NCBI GenBank assembly: GCA_964409335.1
Contig: CAYPCW010000029.1
Coordinates: forward strand, 1 to 34,342
Direction of reading: 5' to 3'
From: JABMOW01 sp964409335
GTDB lineage: Bacteria > Fidelibacterota > Marinisomatia > SCGC-AAA003-L08 > JACNLC01
Length of the DNA stretch: 34,342 nt
Shown: positions 17,149 through 25,672 of the stretch, piece after piece
Layout: every line of letters starts with the position of its first letter
Numbering within the stretch: position 1 is the first letter of the stretch
Made by a program: the position numbers and the translations under genes
The notes under the pieces: model-generated
What the model was told of the DNA's origin: nothing
Databases searched by the model: none
Seen by the model: the letters and a program-made list of their open reading frames with translations, nothing else

Positions 17149-17658
17149 AGGGTGAATTTACAGGGATTTGGAGATGGATGAGGAGTAGAAAGACGGTAAC
17201 CGCCAACGGGAATTCATTCAGAAAGATCAATAACAAAACGTATTGCCTTGCGGACCGTAGGTTGTATCGCTCTCAAATTTTCCCCGGATGCTGAATTTAG
17301 AAATTGACCCGAAACGTCACAAAGATAGCTCCCGGGAGTGCGCCATTAAACGCTGCCGTGTTTGTTATTTTTACAGACGGCGAACAGTATATCTCTATTC
17401 TCTTAAATGTAGGCAAAGGTTGATTTTTATAGGGAAAATTCATCTTTTAATGTTTCCCTGTACCATCACCGGCGGTGATACCTAAAGATATAACATGGGA
17501 AACCGATAAGCTGCGGAAGCCAAAGGCGCTCATCAGCTTATCGGTTATCTGTTATATAAAAATCTCCCTTTTACAAAGCGCTATTGAGAGACGTACCCAT
17601 GTCCTTAGTGAATATTTGCGGGGTCAACCGAAAGTCCGGATTCCTTCCCTTCAGGTAA
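17149..17658. other. Intergenic region between miaA and the efflux pump gene
   Basis: About 510 bases without a supported gene. The plus-strand open frames here are short, without ribosome sites or recognisable content. It holds two inverted repeats: a short one at 17465-17479 (ATCACC, GGC, GGTGAT) and a long compound one at 17488-17557 (listed separately). The 3' end of the minus-strand efflux operon lies at its right, so one of these may mark the end of that transcript. Confidence 0.55.
17488..17557. repeat. Compound inverted repeat downstream of the efflux operon
   Basis: Outer arms ATATAACA (17488-17495) and TGTTATAT (17550-17557) are perfect, as are inner arms AACCGATAAGCTG (17501-17513) and CAGCTTATCGGTT (17534-17546). 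They are separated by unequal gaps of 5 and 3 nt, with a 20-nt terminal loop. There is no T-run on either strand. The two-box design with AAC/GTT outer boxes resembles an integron attC site, but the GTTRRRY consensus is not met. Confidence 0.6.
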
Positions 17659-20600
17659 TTATTGGGGACTCCGGGTGAGCTGAAAACTATTGTCCTTTCC
17701 AGGTTTATTCCGACTCAACCACCGGCCCACGGTGATGTACAATGCAGGGAGCACGAACAGAGTTAGCAGAGTAGAGGTGATAACACCACCGATGACCACT
17801 GTCGCGATTGGCCGCTGTACCTCGGCTCCAATCCCGGTAGAAATTGCCATTGGGATAAAACCAACCGCATCCGTAATGGCTGTGGCAAGGACCGGCCGGA
17901 GACGTTGTTTCGCAGCCCTAATTACTGCCTCGCTCAGCGGAAGCCCGGTGTTCCATAATCTTCGAATGGCCGTAACCAACACCTGACCGTTTAATACGGC
18001 AATCCCACTAAGGGCGATAAAGCCGACAGCGGCGCTGACGCTGAACGGTATACCCCTAAGCGAGAGCGCAAAAACACCTCCAATTGCCGCAAATGGTATA
18101 CCCGTATAAATGATAAGCACATCGCTTAACCGCTTCAGGCTGAAATAAAGTAGAAAAAAGATTAGCGCCAGGGTGAGGGGAACGACAACCATGAATCGCA
18201 GTTTCGAGCGTTCCAGATGTTCAAACTGACCACTCCATTCGATGAGGTAGCCTTCAGGTAACGGCACTTCGCTTGCAATAAGGGATTGTGCTTCTTCCAC
18301 AAAAGAGACAACATCCCGGCTTCTGACATTGCATTGTACCTTGATTAAACGTCGACCCCATTCACGGTTGATGGTGGACGGACCTTCTGTTTCTATGACG
18401 TCAGCTAATCGGCGGAGGGGTAATAACGGGCCATGCGCTGTCGGGATCATTGTGTTTGACAATGTTTCTATGTCAGATCGTTGTTCATCCGGCAATCTTA
18501 CCACCAGTGGAAACCGTTTTTGTCCTTCATAAATGTCTCCAACCCGACGAGCACCGATAGTCTCAATAAAATCGAGAACATCGCTTGCCGGGATGCCCTG
18601 TCTTCCAATCTGGTCCTGATTTACAATAATCCGAAGTATGGGTTGTCCTGAAATCTGCTCTCCGGAAACATCAGAAGCTCCTTCGACAGATAACAGTAAT
18701 TCCTGAATTTGATCACTCAGACGGATCAGTTCGTCGAAATCATCCCCAAAAATCTTGATCCCTACATCCGACCTTATGCCGGAAACCATTTCATTCAGGC
18801 GCATCTCAATGGGTTGGGTAAAAATCATGTTCAGACCCGGCAAGTCATCCACTGTGTCTTCTACCTTTGTTATGAGTTCATCCTGGGTTCTGGCACGGGT
18901 CCATTGCGCTTTTGGGTGCAGCGCTATAAATATATCCGTTAGTTCGATTCCCATAAGATCGGTGGCGACTTCTGCAGTCCCTATCCTGCTCCAGATTGTT
19001 TTGATCTCGTCCGGGAAGTTGTCCAGTAAAAGTTGCTCAATCAGTGTATTATAATCGACTGATTCATCCATGGAAACCCCGGTGAGACGTATCGTGTTGA
19101 TGACAATGGCGCCTTCGTTGAGCTTTGGAATGAACTCGCCTCCGAGCCTTAATACGGTCATCGCCGTCACAACGAACAGAACCAAGACCGATCCATACAG
19201 CACCCGTTTTCTGTTCAATACCCAAGAGATTAGGTAGGTATATCCGGTTTTCAGACTCAGTTCTATCAGTCCTTCTTTTTCCTTGATTTTTCGCGGGAGA
19301 AAATAATATGACAAAATAGGCGAAAGAATTACCGCGATCACCAGTGCGCCCAGCATCGCAAAAATAAAGGTCCACGCCATGGGTCTGAACATCTTCCCCT
19401 CAATACCCTCAAGCGTTAGAATTGGAAAGAAAACGATCAGGATAATACCCATTCCAAAGACGATGGGACGTACAACTTCTTTGCTTGAATCAATGATGGT
19501 CTGAAGCCGTTCAGCAGATTTTAGGGGTCTCCCCAATTGATGCTGCTTTTCACCGAGACGCCTCAAGTTGTTTTCTGTCATCACCACAGAACCATCCACG
19601 ATGATACCAAAATCCATGGCTCCAAGACTTAGCAAACTTGCGGCAATCGCAAGTTCGTACATTCCCAAAAATGCATAGACCAACGCAAGAGGAATCGCCA
19701 TGGCAACAATGAGTCCGGCACGGAGATTACCGAGGAGGAGAAAGAGAACCATAATGACCAGCGCCGCTCCGGTGAGCAGGTTATGTTCTACTGTACTAAT
19801 GACCTCTTTCACCAATTCCGTACGATCGTAAACCGTTTCGAGTAACACATCCTCTGGGAGAGATTTCCTGACGGATTCCAACTGTTCCTTTAATTGCTCC
19901 GTAACCTCCTTACTGTTTTCCCCCAACAACATAAATCCTAGTCCCAATACGGCTTCTCCCTGCCCATCTGAAGTGACCGCTCCGGCACGAATTTGGTGTC
20001 CGACTACCACTTCAGCAATATCCCGGATATAGACAGGGACACCGGCATCTGCCTTAATGACGATGTTCCCGATCTGCTCTATGGTTGTAACCCGTCCCAC
20101 CCCATGGACAAGGAGCGAGTTCCCTGAAGCAATAACTTGTCCACCGCCCACATTGTGGTTGTTTTCTTCCAGCGCAGAAAATACCTGATTCAGGGTGAGA
20201 TTGAATTTGATGAGAGATTGGGGAGAGACAATCACATGATATTGTCGTTCGAACCCACCCCATGAATTGATTTCAGCTACCCCTTCGACTTTCCTAAGCT
20301 CCGGCTTGATGATCCAGTCATGAAGTGTTCGAAGCTCATCCAGGGTGCGGTCAGGGTTTGTCGAGCGAAGGATATAATGAAAAACCTCTCCCAGACCCGT
20401 TGACATGGGACCCAGTTGGGGAGGTTCAATTCCATCGGGAAGTTGAACGCCTGCCAGCCGTTCCATAATGAACTGACGGGCGTCAAAAATGTGTGTTTTT
20501 TCATCAAAGGTAGCGATGACCTGCGATAAACCAAACTTTGAAATAGACCGTACATTGGTCAGTCCGGGTAACCCGGAAATAGAAAACTCTACCGGCAACG

Positions 20601-20796
20601 TTATTTGTTGTTCGATTTCCGCAGGGTTCAAGGCGGGTGCGCCCGCGTTGATTTGCACCTGAACCGGCGTGGTGTCAGGAAATGCATCTACAGGGGTATA
20701 AAACATCCCACGAATGCCCAGCCCCAGACTTGCCGTAAGCAGTAATATGACTATGAGCCGGTTATTTAATGATCCCTCGATAATTCTATTTAACAT
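17659..20796 (-). CDS. czcA: CzcA/CusA-type heavy-metal RND efflux pump
   Basis: A 1045-residue inner-membrane pump, the usual size for the heavy-metal branch of RND transporters, which export cations using the proton gradient. I start at ATG 20796 (GAGG upstream, 19 bp after the adaptor gene). The proton-relay motif DFGIIVDGSVVMTE in helix 4 gives D395, D401 and E408, the spacing of D402, D408 and E415 in Cupriavidus CzcA. This favours the divalent-cation (Zn/Co/Cd) or Cu branch over drug pumps. The three methionines that bind Cu/Ag in CusA were not located, so the metal is open. It is the last gene of a minus-strand operon behind its adaptor and outer-membrane channel. Confidence 0.93.
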   Translation of the reverse strand: MLNRIIEGSLNNRLIVILLLTASLGLGIRGMFYTPVDAFPDTTPVQVQINAGAPALNPAEIEQQITLPVEFSISGLPGLTNVRSISKFGLSQVIATFDEKTHIFDARQFIMERLAGVQLPDGIEPPQLGPMSTGLGEVFHYILRSTNPDRTLDELRTLHDWIIKPELRKVEGVAEINSWGGFERQYHVIVSPQSLIKFNLTLNQVFSALEENNHNVGGGQVIASGNSLLVHGVGRVTTIEQIGNIVIKADAGVPVYIRDIAEVVVGHQIRAGAVTSDGQGEAVLGLGFMLLGENSKEVTEQLKEQLESVRKSLPEDVLLETVYDRTELVKEVISTVEHNLLTGAALVIMVLFLLLGNLRAGLIVAMAIPLALVYAFLGMYELAIAASLLSLGAMDFGIIVDGSVVMTENNLRRLGEKQHQLGRPLKSAERLQTIIDSSKEVVRPIVFGMGIILIVFFPILTLEGIEGKMFRPMAWTFIFAMLGALVIAVILSPILSYYFLPRKIKEKEGLIELSLKTGYTYLISWVLNRKRVLYGSVLVLFVVTAMTVLRLGGEFIPKLNEGAIVINTIRLTGVSMDESVDYNTLIEQLLLDNFPDEIKTIWSRIGTAEVATDLMGIELTDIFIALHPKAQWTRARTQDELITKVEDTVDDLPGLNMIFTQPIEMRLNEMVSGIRSDVGIKIFGDDFDELIRLSDQIQELLLSVEGASDVSGEQISGQPILRIIVNQDQIGRQGIPASDVLDFIETIGARRVGDIYEGQKRFPLVVRLPDEQRSDIETLSNTMIPTAHGPLLPLRRLADVIETEGPSTINREWGRRLIKVQCNVRSRDVVSFVEEAQSLIASEVPLPEGYLIEWSGQFEHLERSKLRFMVVVPLTLALIFFLLYFSLKRLSDVLIIYTGIPFAAIGGVFALSLRGIPFSVSAAVGFIALSGIAVLNGQVLVTAIRRLWNTGLPLSEAVIRAAKQRLRPVLATAITDAVGFIPMAISTGIGAEVQRPIATVVIGGVITSTLLTLFVLPALYITVGRWLSRNKPGKDNSFQLTRSPQ

Positions 20797-20815
20797 AAGA
20801 CCGTTCCTCTGGTGA

Positions 20816-22393
20816 TCATTCGTCCACACATCCCGCACCCAGGCGGGATTTGAGGAATTCTGATTTTAAGGTAAAACTATGGGTGACGACGACTTCTTCA
20901 TCCGGTGATATTCCTTTTAAAATCTCGATATACTCAGGGTCTTTTCCTCCCAAAGTAATATTCCGGATCTCAAAGAGATCAACGGACTTTTTAATAAAAA
21001 CATAGGACTTGCCATCAAATCGTTGGAGCGCTTCAGCGGCAACATAGAGTATCTGTTGATCTTGCTTCGGTAATATGCGCACTTCGCCGAACATCCCCTG
21101 TTTTAACGAGGCACCGGGATTCGGAACAATGGCACGGGCTTTCATCATCCGGCTAAATTCATCAATACCGGAAGCCAACCAGATTACGCGACCCTGCACG
21201 GTCACCTCCGGGAGTGCATCGAAGGTCGCTTCTACAGAGTCGCCCAACTGAATGCGGAACAGCCCGTCTTCAGATACCGAGAGTTCTAACCACATGGATG
21301 ACAGGTCTGCAAGCGAAAAGAGTATATCTCCCGGTTCGACTGCCTCTCCCACAACCGCACTTCGATCGAGAAGCGTCCCGGAAAACGGCGCCAGAATCTG
21401 GAAGATCGAGGATATAGACCCCGAACCCGCCGGATCAGGAAGTTGCTCGGTTGTCAATCCGTAATTCATCAGGCGCTGTCTTATCATTGCCGTTGTGTTT
21501 TTTGCGATATGGTATGCCGCCAATGCATGTTCATACTCTTGCTGTGAGGAAATCTTTTTCTCAACGAGTCCTTTTTCCCGCTTAAACAGAGTCTCATTCA
21601 AGGCTTCGTTCGCCAGGGCGCTCAAGTATTCGTTTTTCGCACCGGTTATTTCGGGAGAGATAATCTCAACCAGCACCTGCCCTTTAGACACAGCGTCCCC
21701 CGCATCTACCAGAACTCTGTAGATAATTCCGGACACAAATGGCGTGATACGGGCGAGTTGATTTTGGTTATATGCGGTCCGGCTCAGAACCACAAAACCG
21801 GCACGGGAATTGCCGGGTGTGGGTGTCGCAGTTAATATCCCAGCCTTCTCTGCAGATGCATGTGATTCAAGGCGTATTTTCAAACCCTGACCCGGCTGCA
21901 GTGTACCCAGCAAATCGGGATGACAAATTCCACATTCTTTTTCCGGAACCCCGTGCTCTACACATTGAATATCCTCGAAAACGGTAGTTTGACCCTCGCT
22001 TTTTTTAAAAAACGTTCCCTCTTCATCTGTTGATTTTTTACCAGCCTTTCCCAGTTCCGGATGACAAAAAAAGCATTCATCTTCATAGAGTTTGTGCTCT
22101 TCGCACCAGAGCCGGTTTGCTTCTTTGCTTTCCGGATGGCAAATAAAGCAGCGGTCTTCGTACCTGTCGTGTTCCTCGCACCACAATCTTCCATATTCCC
22201 TCAATTCAGGATAGCAGTAGATGCAATCCGTGACCAACGCCTGATGTTTATCACAACGCTCAAGGAATAAATCCGTCGTTGACGGAACCTCCATACCTGA
22301 TATCAATTTATTTTTATGAGTCAACCATTGTACAAAAATGAGGGACAAAACGACAATAGCAGTTAGTAATATCATACTGTTTTTGAGTGTCAT
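20816..22393 (-). CDS. czcB: Periplasmic adaptor of heavy-metal efflux with four CxxH-CxxC repeats
   Basis: A 525-residue membrane-fusion protein linking the pump to the outer-membrane channel. I use ATG 22393, with AAAGGA six bases upstream, instead of a TTG at 22408. An N-terminal anchor helix (residues 7-23) is followed by four copies of one motif with identical spacing C-x2-H-x6-C-x2-C: C47/H50/C57/C60, C72/H75/C82/C85, C97/H100/C107/C110 and C144/H147/C154/C157. Most are followed by HPE or HPD. These look like metal-binding ribbons. From about residue 200 the standard barrel-sandwich, hairpin and beta-barrel domains follow (TPFVSGIIYRVLVDAGDAVSKGQ; later APFSGTLLDRSAVVGEAV). Extra N-terminal metal-binding parts occur in some Czc/Cus adaptors, but four in a row is striking. 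Confidence 0.9.
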   Translation of the reverse strand: MTLKNSMILLTAIVVLSLIFVQWLTHKNKLISGMEVPSTTDLFLERCDKHQALVTDCIYCYPELREYGRLWCEEHDRYEDRCFICHPESKEANRLWCEEHKLYEDECFFCHPELGKAGKKSTDEEGTFFKKSEGQTTVFEDIQCVEHGVPEKECGICHPDLLGTLQPGQGLKIRLESHASAEKAGILTATPTPGNSRAGFVVLSRTAYNQNQLARITPFVSGIIYRVLVDAGDAVSKGQVLVEIISPEITGAKNEYLSALANEALNETLFKREKGLVEKKISSQQEYEHALAAYHIAKNTTAMIRQRLMNYGLTTEQLPDPAGSGSISSIFQILAPFSGTLLDRSAVVGEAVEPGDILFSLADLSSMWLELSVSEDGLFRIQLGDSVEATFDALPEVTVQGRVIWLASGIDEFSRMMKARAIVPNPGASLKQGMFGEVRILPKQDQQILYVAAEALQRFDGKSYVFIKKSVDLFEIRNITLGGKDPEYIEILKGISPDEEVVVTHSFTLKSEFLKSRLGAGCVDE

Positions 22394-22404
22394 TGCAAAT
22401 CCTT

Positions 22405-23787
22405 TCAATTATTCTCTGGTGGGGTAACAGCGTTATCAAGCGGTTCGGCGATCAAAAGTTCTATATCGGCAGCAGTCTTAAGATAAACTGCCAGAACTTC
22501 TATGTATTTCTTTCTGACTTCAACGAGGGTTCGTTGAGCCTCCAATAGTTCAAGGTATCCAAATTTTCCTTGACGGTAGCCTTCTTTGTAGACATCAAAA
22601 ATACGTTGTGCCCCTGGTAAAACATCATTTTTCAAAGCAGATGCCTGAGCAAACGAAGAGGATAGAGTCTGATAGGTTTGGAGGACCAGGGAATAAATTT
22701 CTAATTTTAATGCTCTGCGCTCCTCCTCAGCCTTGGCGAGTCTGTACCGTGCCTCGAGAACTCCTCCACGATTGCGATCCAAAACTGGCAGCGGAAAAGA
22801 TAAACCAAATACGTATGTGTTGTCTTTTACCCCGCTTATCTGCCGAACCCCTCCGCTTAAAGTCAGATCCGGGATCTTTTTAGCGTTCTCCAGATTTACC
22901 ATGGCTCTGTGTTGCTCTGTTTTCACAATCCCACGATTCATCTTCGGGTTCTGCGACAACCGGCTTAACAGATGCTCAACGGGAGGCAGCGTTCTCAAAA
23001 CTTCAAGCTGACCATCTGCTTTTTCAAACACCGGTTTTATGTTACCCCAGGCCGCGGCAAGGGCTATCCTTACCATTTCCAACTCTCGTCTGGATTGATC
23101 AAGTTCAATTTGATTTCCAATCAAAATAACCCGGGCTTTCGTCTCTTCAACCGGTGAGCTCTGTCCCGACCTGACCCTTTCTGATACTGTCATGAAAACC
23201 TGATCCGCCAGGTAAGTCAATTCCTCAGCTAAAGCCAGACGTTTTTGTGCAGCAAGAACGTCTATGAAGGCTTTGGTGGTCAGGGTAATCACCTCCAGTC
23301 TCCTTGATTCATAATCCAATTCTGCCGCATCCCGCTCAAGAGCCGCTACCCGGGTACGTTTGGTACGTTTTCCTCCCAATTCTATGAACTGGGTCACCCT
23401 GTATGTCGTCTCATTCCCCTCAATTCCCCTGAAAGACCCTGACCCGCCAAAATTCTCCATCTCCATACCGGGTTCAGGATTGTGCAAAACTCCAGTTTGT
23501 ATTAGTTGCGCATCTTTGGCACGAACTTCCCAGGAAAACGCCCTGAGCCCCGGGTTCTTTAAAAGCGCCTGTGCCAAACAGTGGTTTAACGTGATAATCC
23601 CAGATGGTTCTTCGAGTGCCGGTAAAGGGGAAGTATCTGTAAGCGTCTGGTGTGATGACTGATAGGTTTCATATTTTTCAGCCGGAACTTGGGACTCCTG
23701 CCAGGCCGTATCCAAACTATGAGTTGTGCAGCCGATAAATCCTGCAATCAGTACGCCTGTAAAATAAAAAAAGTATTTTATATGCAT
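22405..23787 (-). CDS. czcC: TolC/CusC-type outer-membrane efflux lipoprotein
   Basis: A 460-residue outer-membrane factor, the channel of the tripartite pump. Start ATG 23787 follows GAGG. The N-terminus is a signal peptide ending in GFIGC, a slightly atypical lipobox, so it is probably a lipoprotein like CusC. Two TolC repeats are visible as paired amphipathic helices: the first around LAQALLKNPGLRAFSWEVRA, the second around LENAKKIPDLTLSGGV and later QGKFGYLELLEAQRTLVEVR. It lies 12 bp upstream of the adaptor start and 117 bp after the small cysteine protein gene, all on one strand. Confidence 0.9.
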   Translation of the reverse strand: MHIKYFFYFTGVLIAGFIGCTTHSLDTAWQESQVPAEKYETYQSSHQTLTDTSPLPALEEPSGIITLNHCLAQALLKNPGLRAFSWEVRAKDAQLIQTGVLHNPEPGMEMENFGGSGSFRGIEGNETTYRVTQFIELGGKRTKRTRVAALERDAAELDYESRRLEVITLTTKAFIDVLAAQKRLALAEELTYLADQVFMTVSERVRSGQSSPVEETKARVILIGNQIELDQSRRELEMVRIALAAAWGNIKPVFEKADGQLEVLRTLPPVEHLLSRLSQNPKMNRGIVKTEQHRAMVNLENAKKIPDLTLSGGVRQISGVKDNTYVFGLSFPLPVLDRNRGGVLEARYRLAKAEEERRALKLEIYSLVLQTYQTLSSSFAQASALKNDVLPGAQRIFDVYKEGYRQGKFGYLELLEAQRTLVEVRKKYIEVLAVYLKTAADIELLIAEPLDNAVTPPENN

Positions 23788-23904
23788 AAATAATCCTCAA
23801 AAATGTAATTGAAATAAATCAGGCACCGCCGGCTAAAGGCACGACGACACACACAGTCTGCGCTCTACTGGAGCGAGACCATTCAAAAACAGATCAGGAG
23901 GATT

Positions 23905-24354
23905 TCAACAGCGTAAAATAACGGTTTTGAGAAAAGGTGAGGTAGATTTGAAATCAGGGGGAGACGGGGAAAGAAGACGTTCATCCGTCAGTCTTGTAAA
24001 AGGGGGCAGGGAAATAGAAGAAGCGATAAGTACGGGGTTCCTTTCAGGAACTGCATTGGTTCGTGCGGATATGAAAAGTACATCTGTACTGATCGAGATG
24101 AGAATGTCTATACACGGACTACAGGAATCTTCAGAATTCATCGAATCTACAGTTATAGGATAGGTCGCGGAAGCATTATAATTTACCGCCGGTGTGAAAT
24201 GATCTGAACAACACGCCGATTGAATTTGAATTTGTCCATCTGCAGTGATACATACCAAATGTCCTGTAACCGGTCTGGATATGACGAGGAGACAAATGAG
24301 CATCCAAATTAATGGAGCATATACACGTGTAATTTTATGGTTTAAATCGATCAA
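23905..24354 (-). CDS. Small exported Cys/His-rich protein at the head of the efflux operon
   Basis: A 149-residue protein with a signal-peptide-like start (basic residues 7-10, then a hydrophobic stretch to about residue 27). After it come GHLVC (H32, C35), ACCSDH (C48, C49, H52) and CSPC (C78, C81), a set well suited to binding a metal ion in the periplasm. Similar short proteins with an H-x-x-C-x-x-x-D-G opening and a CC pair occur beside CzcCBA loci, from memory only. The start is uncertain: TTG 24354 gives the best signal peptide but no ribosome site is clear; ATG 24303 is an alternative. It is first in the minus-strand efflux unit and may be a metal sensor or carrier. Confidence 0.6.
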   Translation of the reverse strand: MIDLNHKITRVYAPLIWMLICLLVISRPVTGHLVCITADGQIQIQSACCSDHFTPAVNYNASATYPITVDSMNSEDSCSPCIDILISISTDVLFISARTNAVPERNPVLIASSISLPPFTRLTDERLLSPSPPDFKSTSPFLKTVILRC

Positions 24355-24648
24355 TTCAGTATGTTGTTTCTAAAATTTTACAGAACCGAACGAGTACGCC
24401 GGGTAAAAGCGATAGTTCCGGTATAAATACAGAATGGTCTGCAGTTAATTATCTGCTCTGATGGAAAAATAACTGTACCCTTTTCATCAAATCAGTACTC
24501 CAATCAGCAGATATTCGGGATATTTTAAACCAGCCACAGAACCTATACCCTTGCAAATCCGTTTCCACCATGGTGGAGCGTATATGATTCGGCAAACCAA
24601 TCCCATTTGCCTATGTTTTAAATCAAGTATCCGGTTTTTCACGATCCG
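24355..24648. other. Intergenic region with a 14-bp perfect palindrome (24564-24577)
   Basis: About 295 bases separate the efflux operon from the selenoprotein candidate. TCCACCATGGTGGA at 24564-24577 is a perfect palindrome and a plausible operator. It lies about 210 bp upstream of the efflux operon and beyond the 3' end of the other. No gene or strong promoter pair was found. Confidence 0.45.
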
Positions 24649-24993
24649 CTAATACGTGATTACCTTGTCACTATCCAGGATCCATTCGGCAATGGTATCC
24701 AGACTGCTTTTGATGACACCATTCATCATCATTTCCTGAAATACCCCACGGGCATCACAACAACTTCCTCAGGTGTGTACATCATAACCCCGTTTCACCA
24801 AACTATTTATCATCCGTTCAATATTATAATACCCCCCTGGAGTTTTCTGGTTTTTTATTGAGCATAAAATGCCATCATCCATTAAAAATATTCTGACGGG
24901 TTCGTTTTTCTTAATGAGTGCCAATGCTAGACGAAGAGCGTTGTAAGATTTTTCAGTCCCGTAAGGAGCATGATTTAGTATAAATGTCGTCAA
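24649..24993 (-). CDS. DsrE-family protein, candidate selenoprotein (UGA at codon 75)
   Basis: The frame starts at TTG 24993 with GGAGA upstream, meets TGA at 24769-24771 after 74 codons, and continues in frame for 39 more to TAG 24649-24651. The 114-residue product matches the DsrE/DsrF-like sulfur-relay family throughout. The first part has APYGTEKSYNALRLALAL, FLMDDGILC and TPGGYYNIERM. The part after the TGA has GSCCDARGV and LDTIAEWILDSDKVI. Homologues read CGTCxDARG at this place, so the TGA replaces the first conserved Cys, giving U75-G-S-C78. A SECIS-like hairpin begins a few bases downstream (24733-24763). DsrE proteins carry sulfur as a cysteine persulfide; a selenocysteine would make this site more reactive. 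A nonsense mutation is the alternative, but its exact position at a Cys argues against it. It is last in a unit with an ArsR regulator. Confidence 0.75.
24733..24763 (-). promoter_or_regulatory. SECIS-like hairpin after the in-frame UGA
   Basis: Counting from the base after UGA on the minus strand, CCC at 17-19 pairs with GGG at 23-25 around a GUG loop. Pairs 16-26, 15-27, 14-28 and 13-29 extend the stem (two are G-U). After one U-U mismatch, pairs 11-31, 10-32 and 9-33 follow, and after a second mismatch 7-35 and 6-36. A G at the first loop position about 20 nt after UGA fits the bacterial SECIS pattern as I know it. Folding was done by eye. Confidence 0.5.
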
Positions 24994-25038
24994 ATTTGTT
25001 TTCTCCGATAAAATTTTCGTTGGCGATGCTCAATCCCA

Positions 25039-25566
25039 TCAAACACTAAACCCCAAAAAGGCGCTGAAAACCAGAACGCCGATAGCAAATTTTAAGCAGG
25101 TATCGCATAATGCTTTTCGTTTGGCGCGCAGGGTGAAAAATTCCTTTTCGATTCCCGGGTCTGAGGGTTCGCCGGGATGGAACCTGGAAAATAGGTCCCG
25201 CAACCGGGGATTGATCTTTAAAAAAATAATAAACATGATGGCTGCCATAGCAAATACACAGATCAGTTTCAAAACCAAAGCCAGCCAGGCAATGATATGT
25301 AAGTGGCTGAATGACCCGATGAAAGCATAATGATTCAATGGCATTCCTAATCCGGTGATAAAAAGTGTGATGATAAACGCTATGCAATACGGGGCATTCC
25401 CCTGGAGAGTATCTTCCACAACCTTATCCAATTTATAGTTTAATACCGGACCGTACTGTCCACGCATCATCACTAAATTGCGGTTGTAAAACGGAGCAGC
25501 CGCACACCCGACCAGTGCAATGTTATGCAGGGCGAGTAACAGACTGTGAATAATGTGCTCGATCAT
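25039..25566 (-). CDS. Four-helix membrane protein of unknown function next to DsrE
   Basis: A 175-residue inner-membrane protein with about four hydrophobic helices and a cytoplasmic-looking basic loop. It starts at ATG 25566 behind AGAGG. Cysteines are C21 (VGCAAAPF), C61, C103 and a C154-x-x-C157 pair in KALCDTCLKF just before the last helix. I do not recognise a named family. It lies between an ArsR regulator (106 bp upstream) and the DsrE-like gene (45 bp downstream), so it probably shares their regulation. A role in moving or reducing a sulfur or selenium species is possible, given the CxxC, but is only inference. Confidence 0.7.
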   Translation of the reverse strand: MIEHIIHSLLLALHNIALVGCAAAPFYNRNLVMMRGQYGPVLNYKLDKVVEDTLQGNAPYCIAFIITLFITGLGMPLNHYAFIGSFSHLHIIAWLALVLKLICVFAMAAIMFIIFLKINPRLRDLFSRFHPGEPSDPGIEKEFFTLRAKRKALCDTCLKFAIGVLVFSAFLGFSV

Positions 25567-25672
25567 TTTTCCTCTCTCTCAATGTGATTGTTAAAAAACA
25601 GGGCTGAGTGAAAATAAAGGATGGTATAAGACCTCATGAATTTCAGTCTTAATTCTTTTCATCTTCAGGATT

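Noticed and set aside
17288..17485. 65-codon plus-strand frame between miaA and the efflux pump
   Set aside because: No ribosome site, low-complexity basic composition and no family resemblance; it ends within the inverted-repeat area.
21914..22255. CxxCH motifs in the efflux adaptor as c-type heme sites
   Set aside because: Each CxxC is paired with an upstream CxxH at constant spacing and one copy reads CxxCY, so a metal-binding ribbon explains them better than heme attachment.
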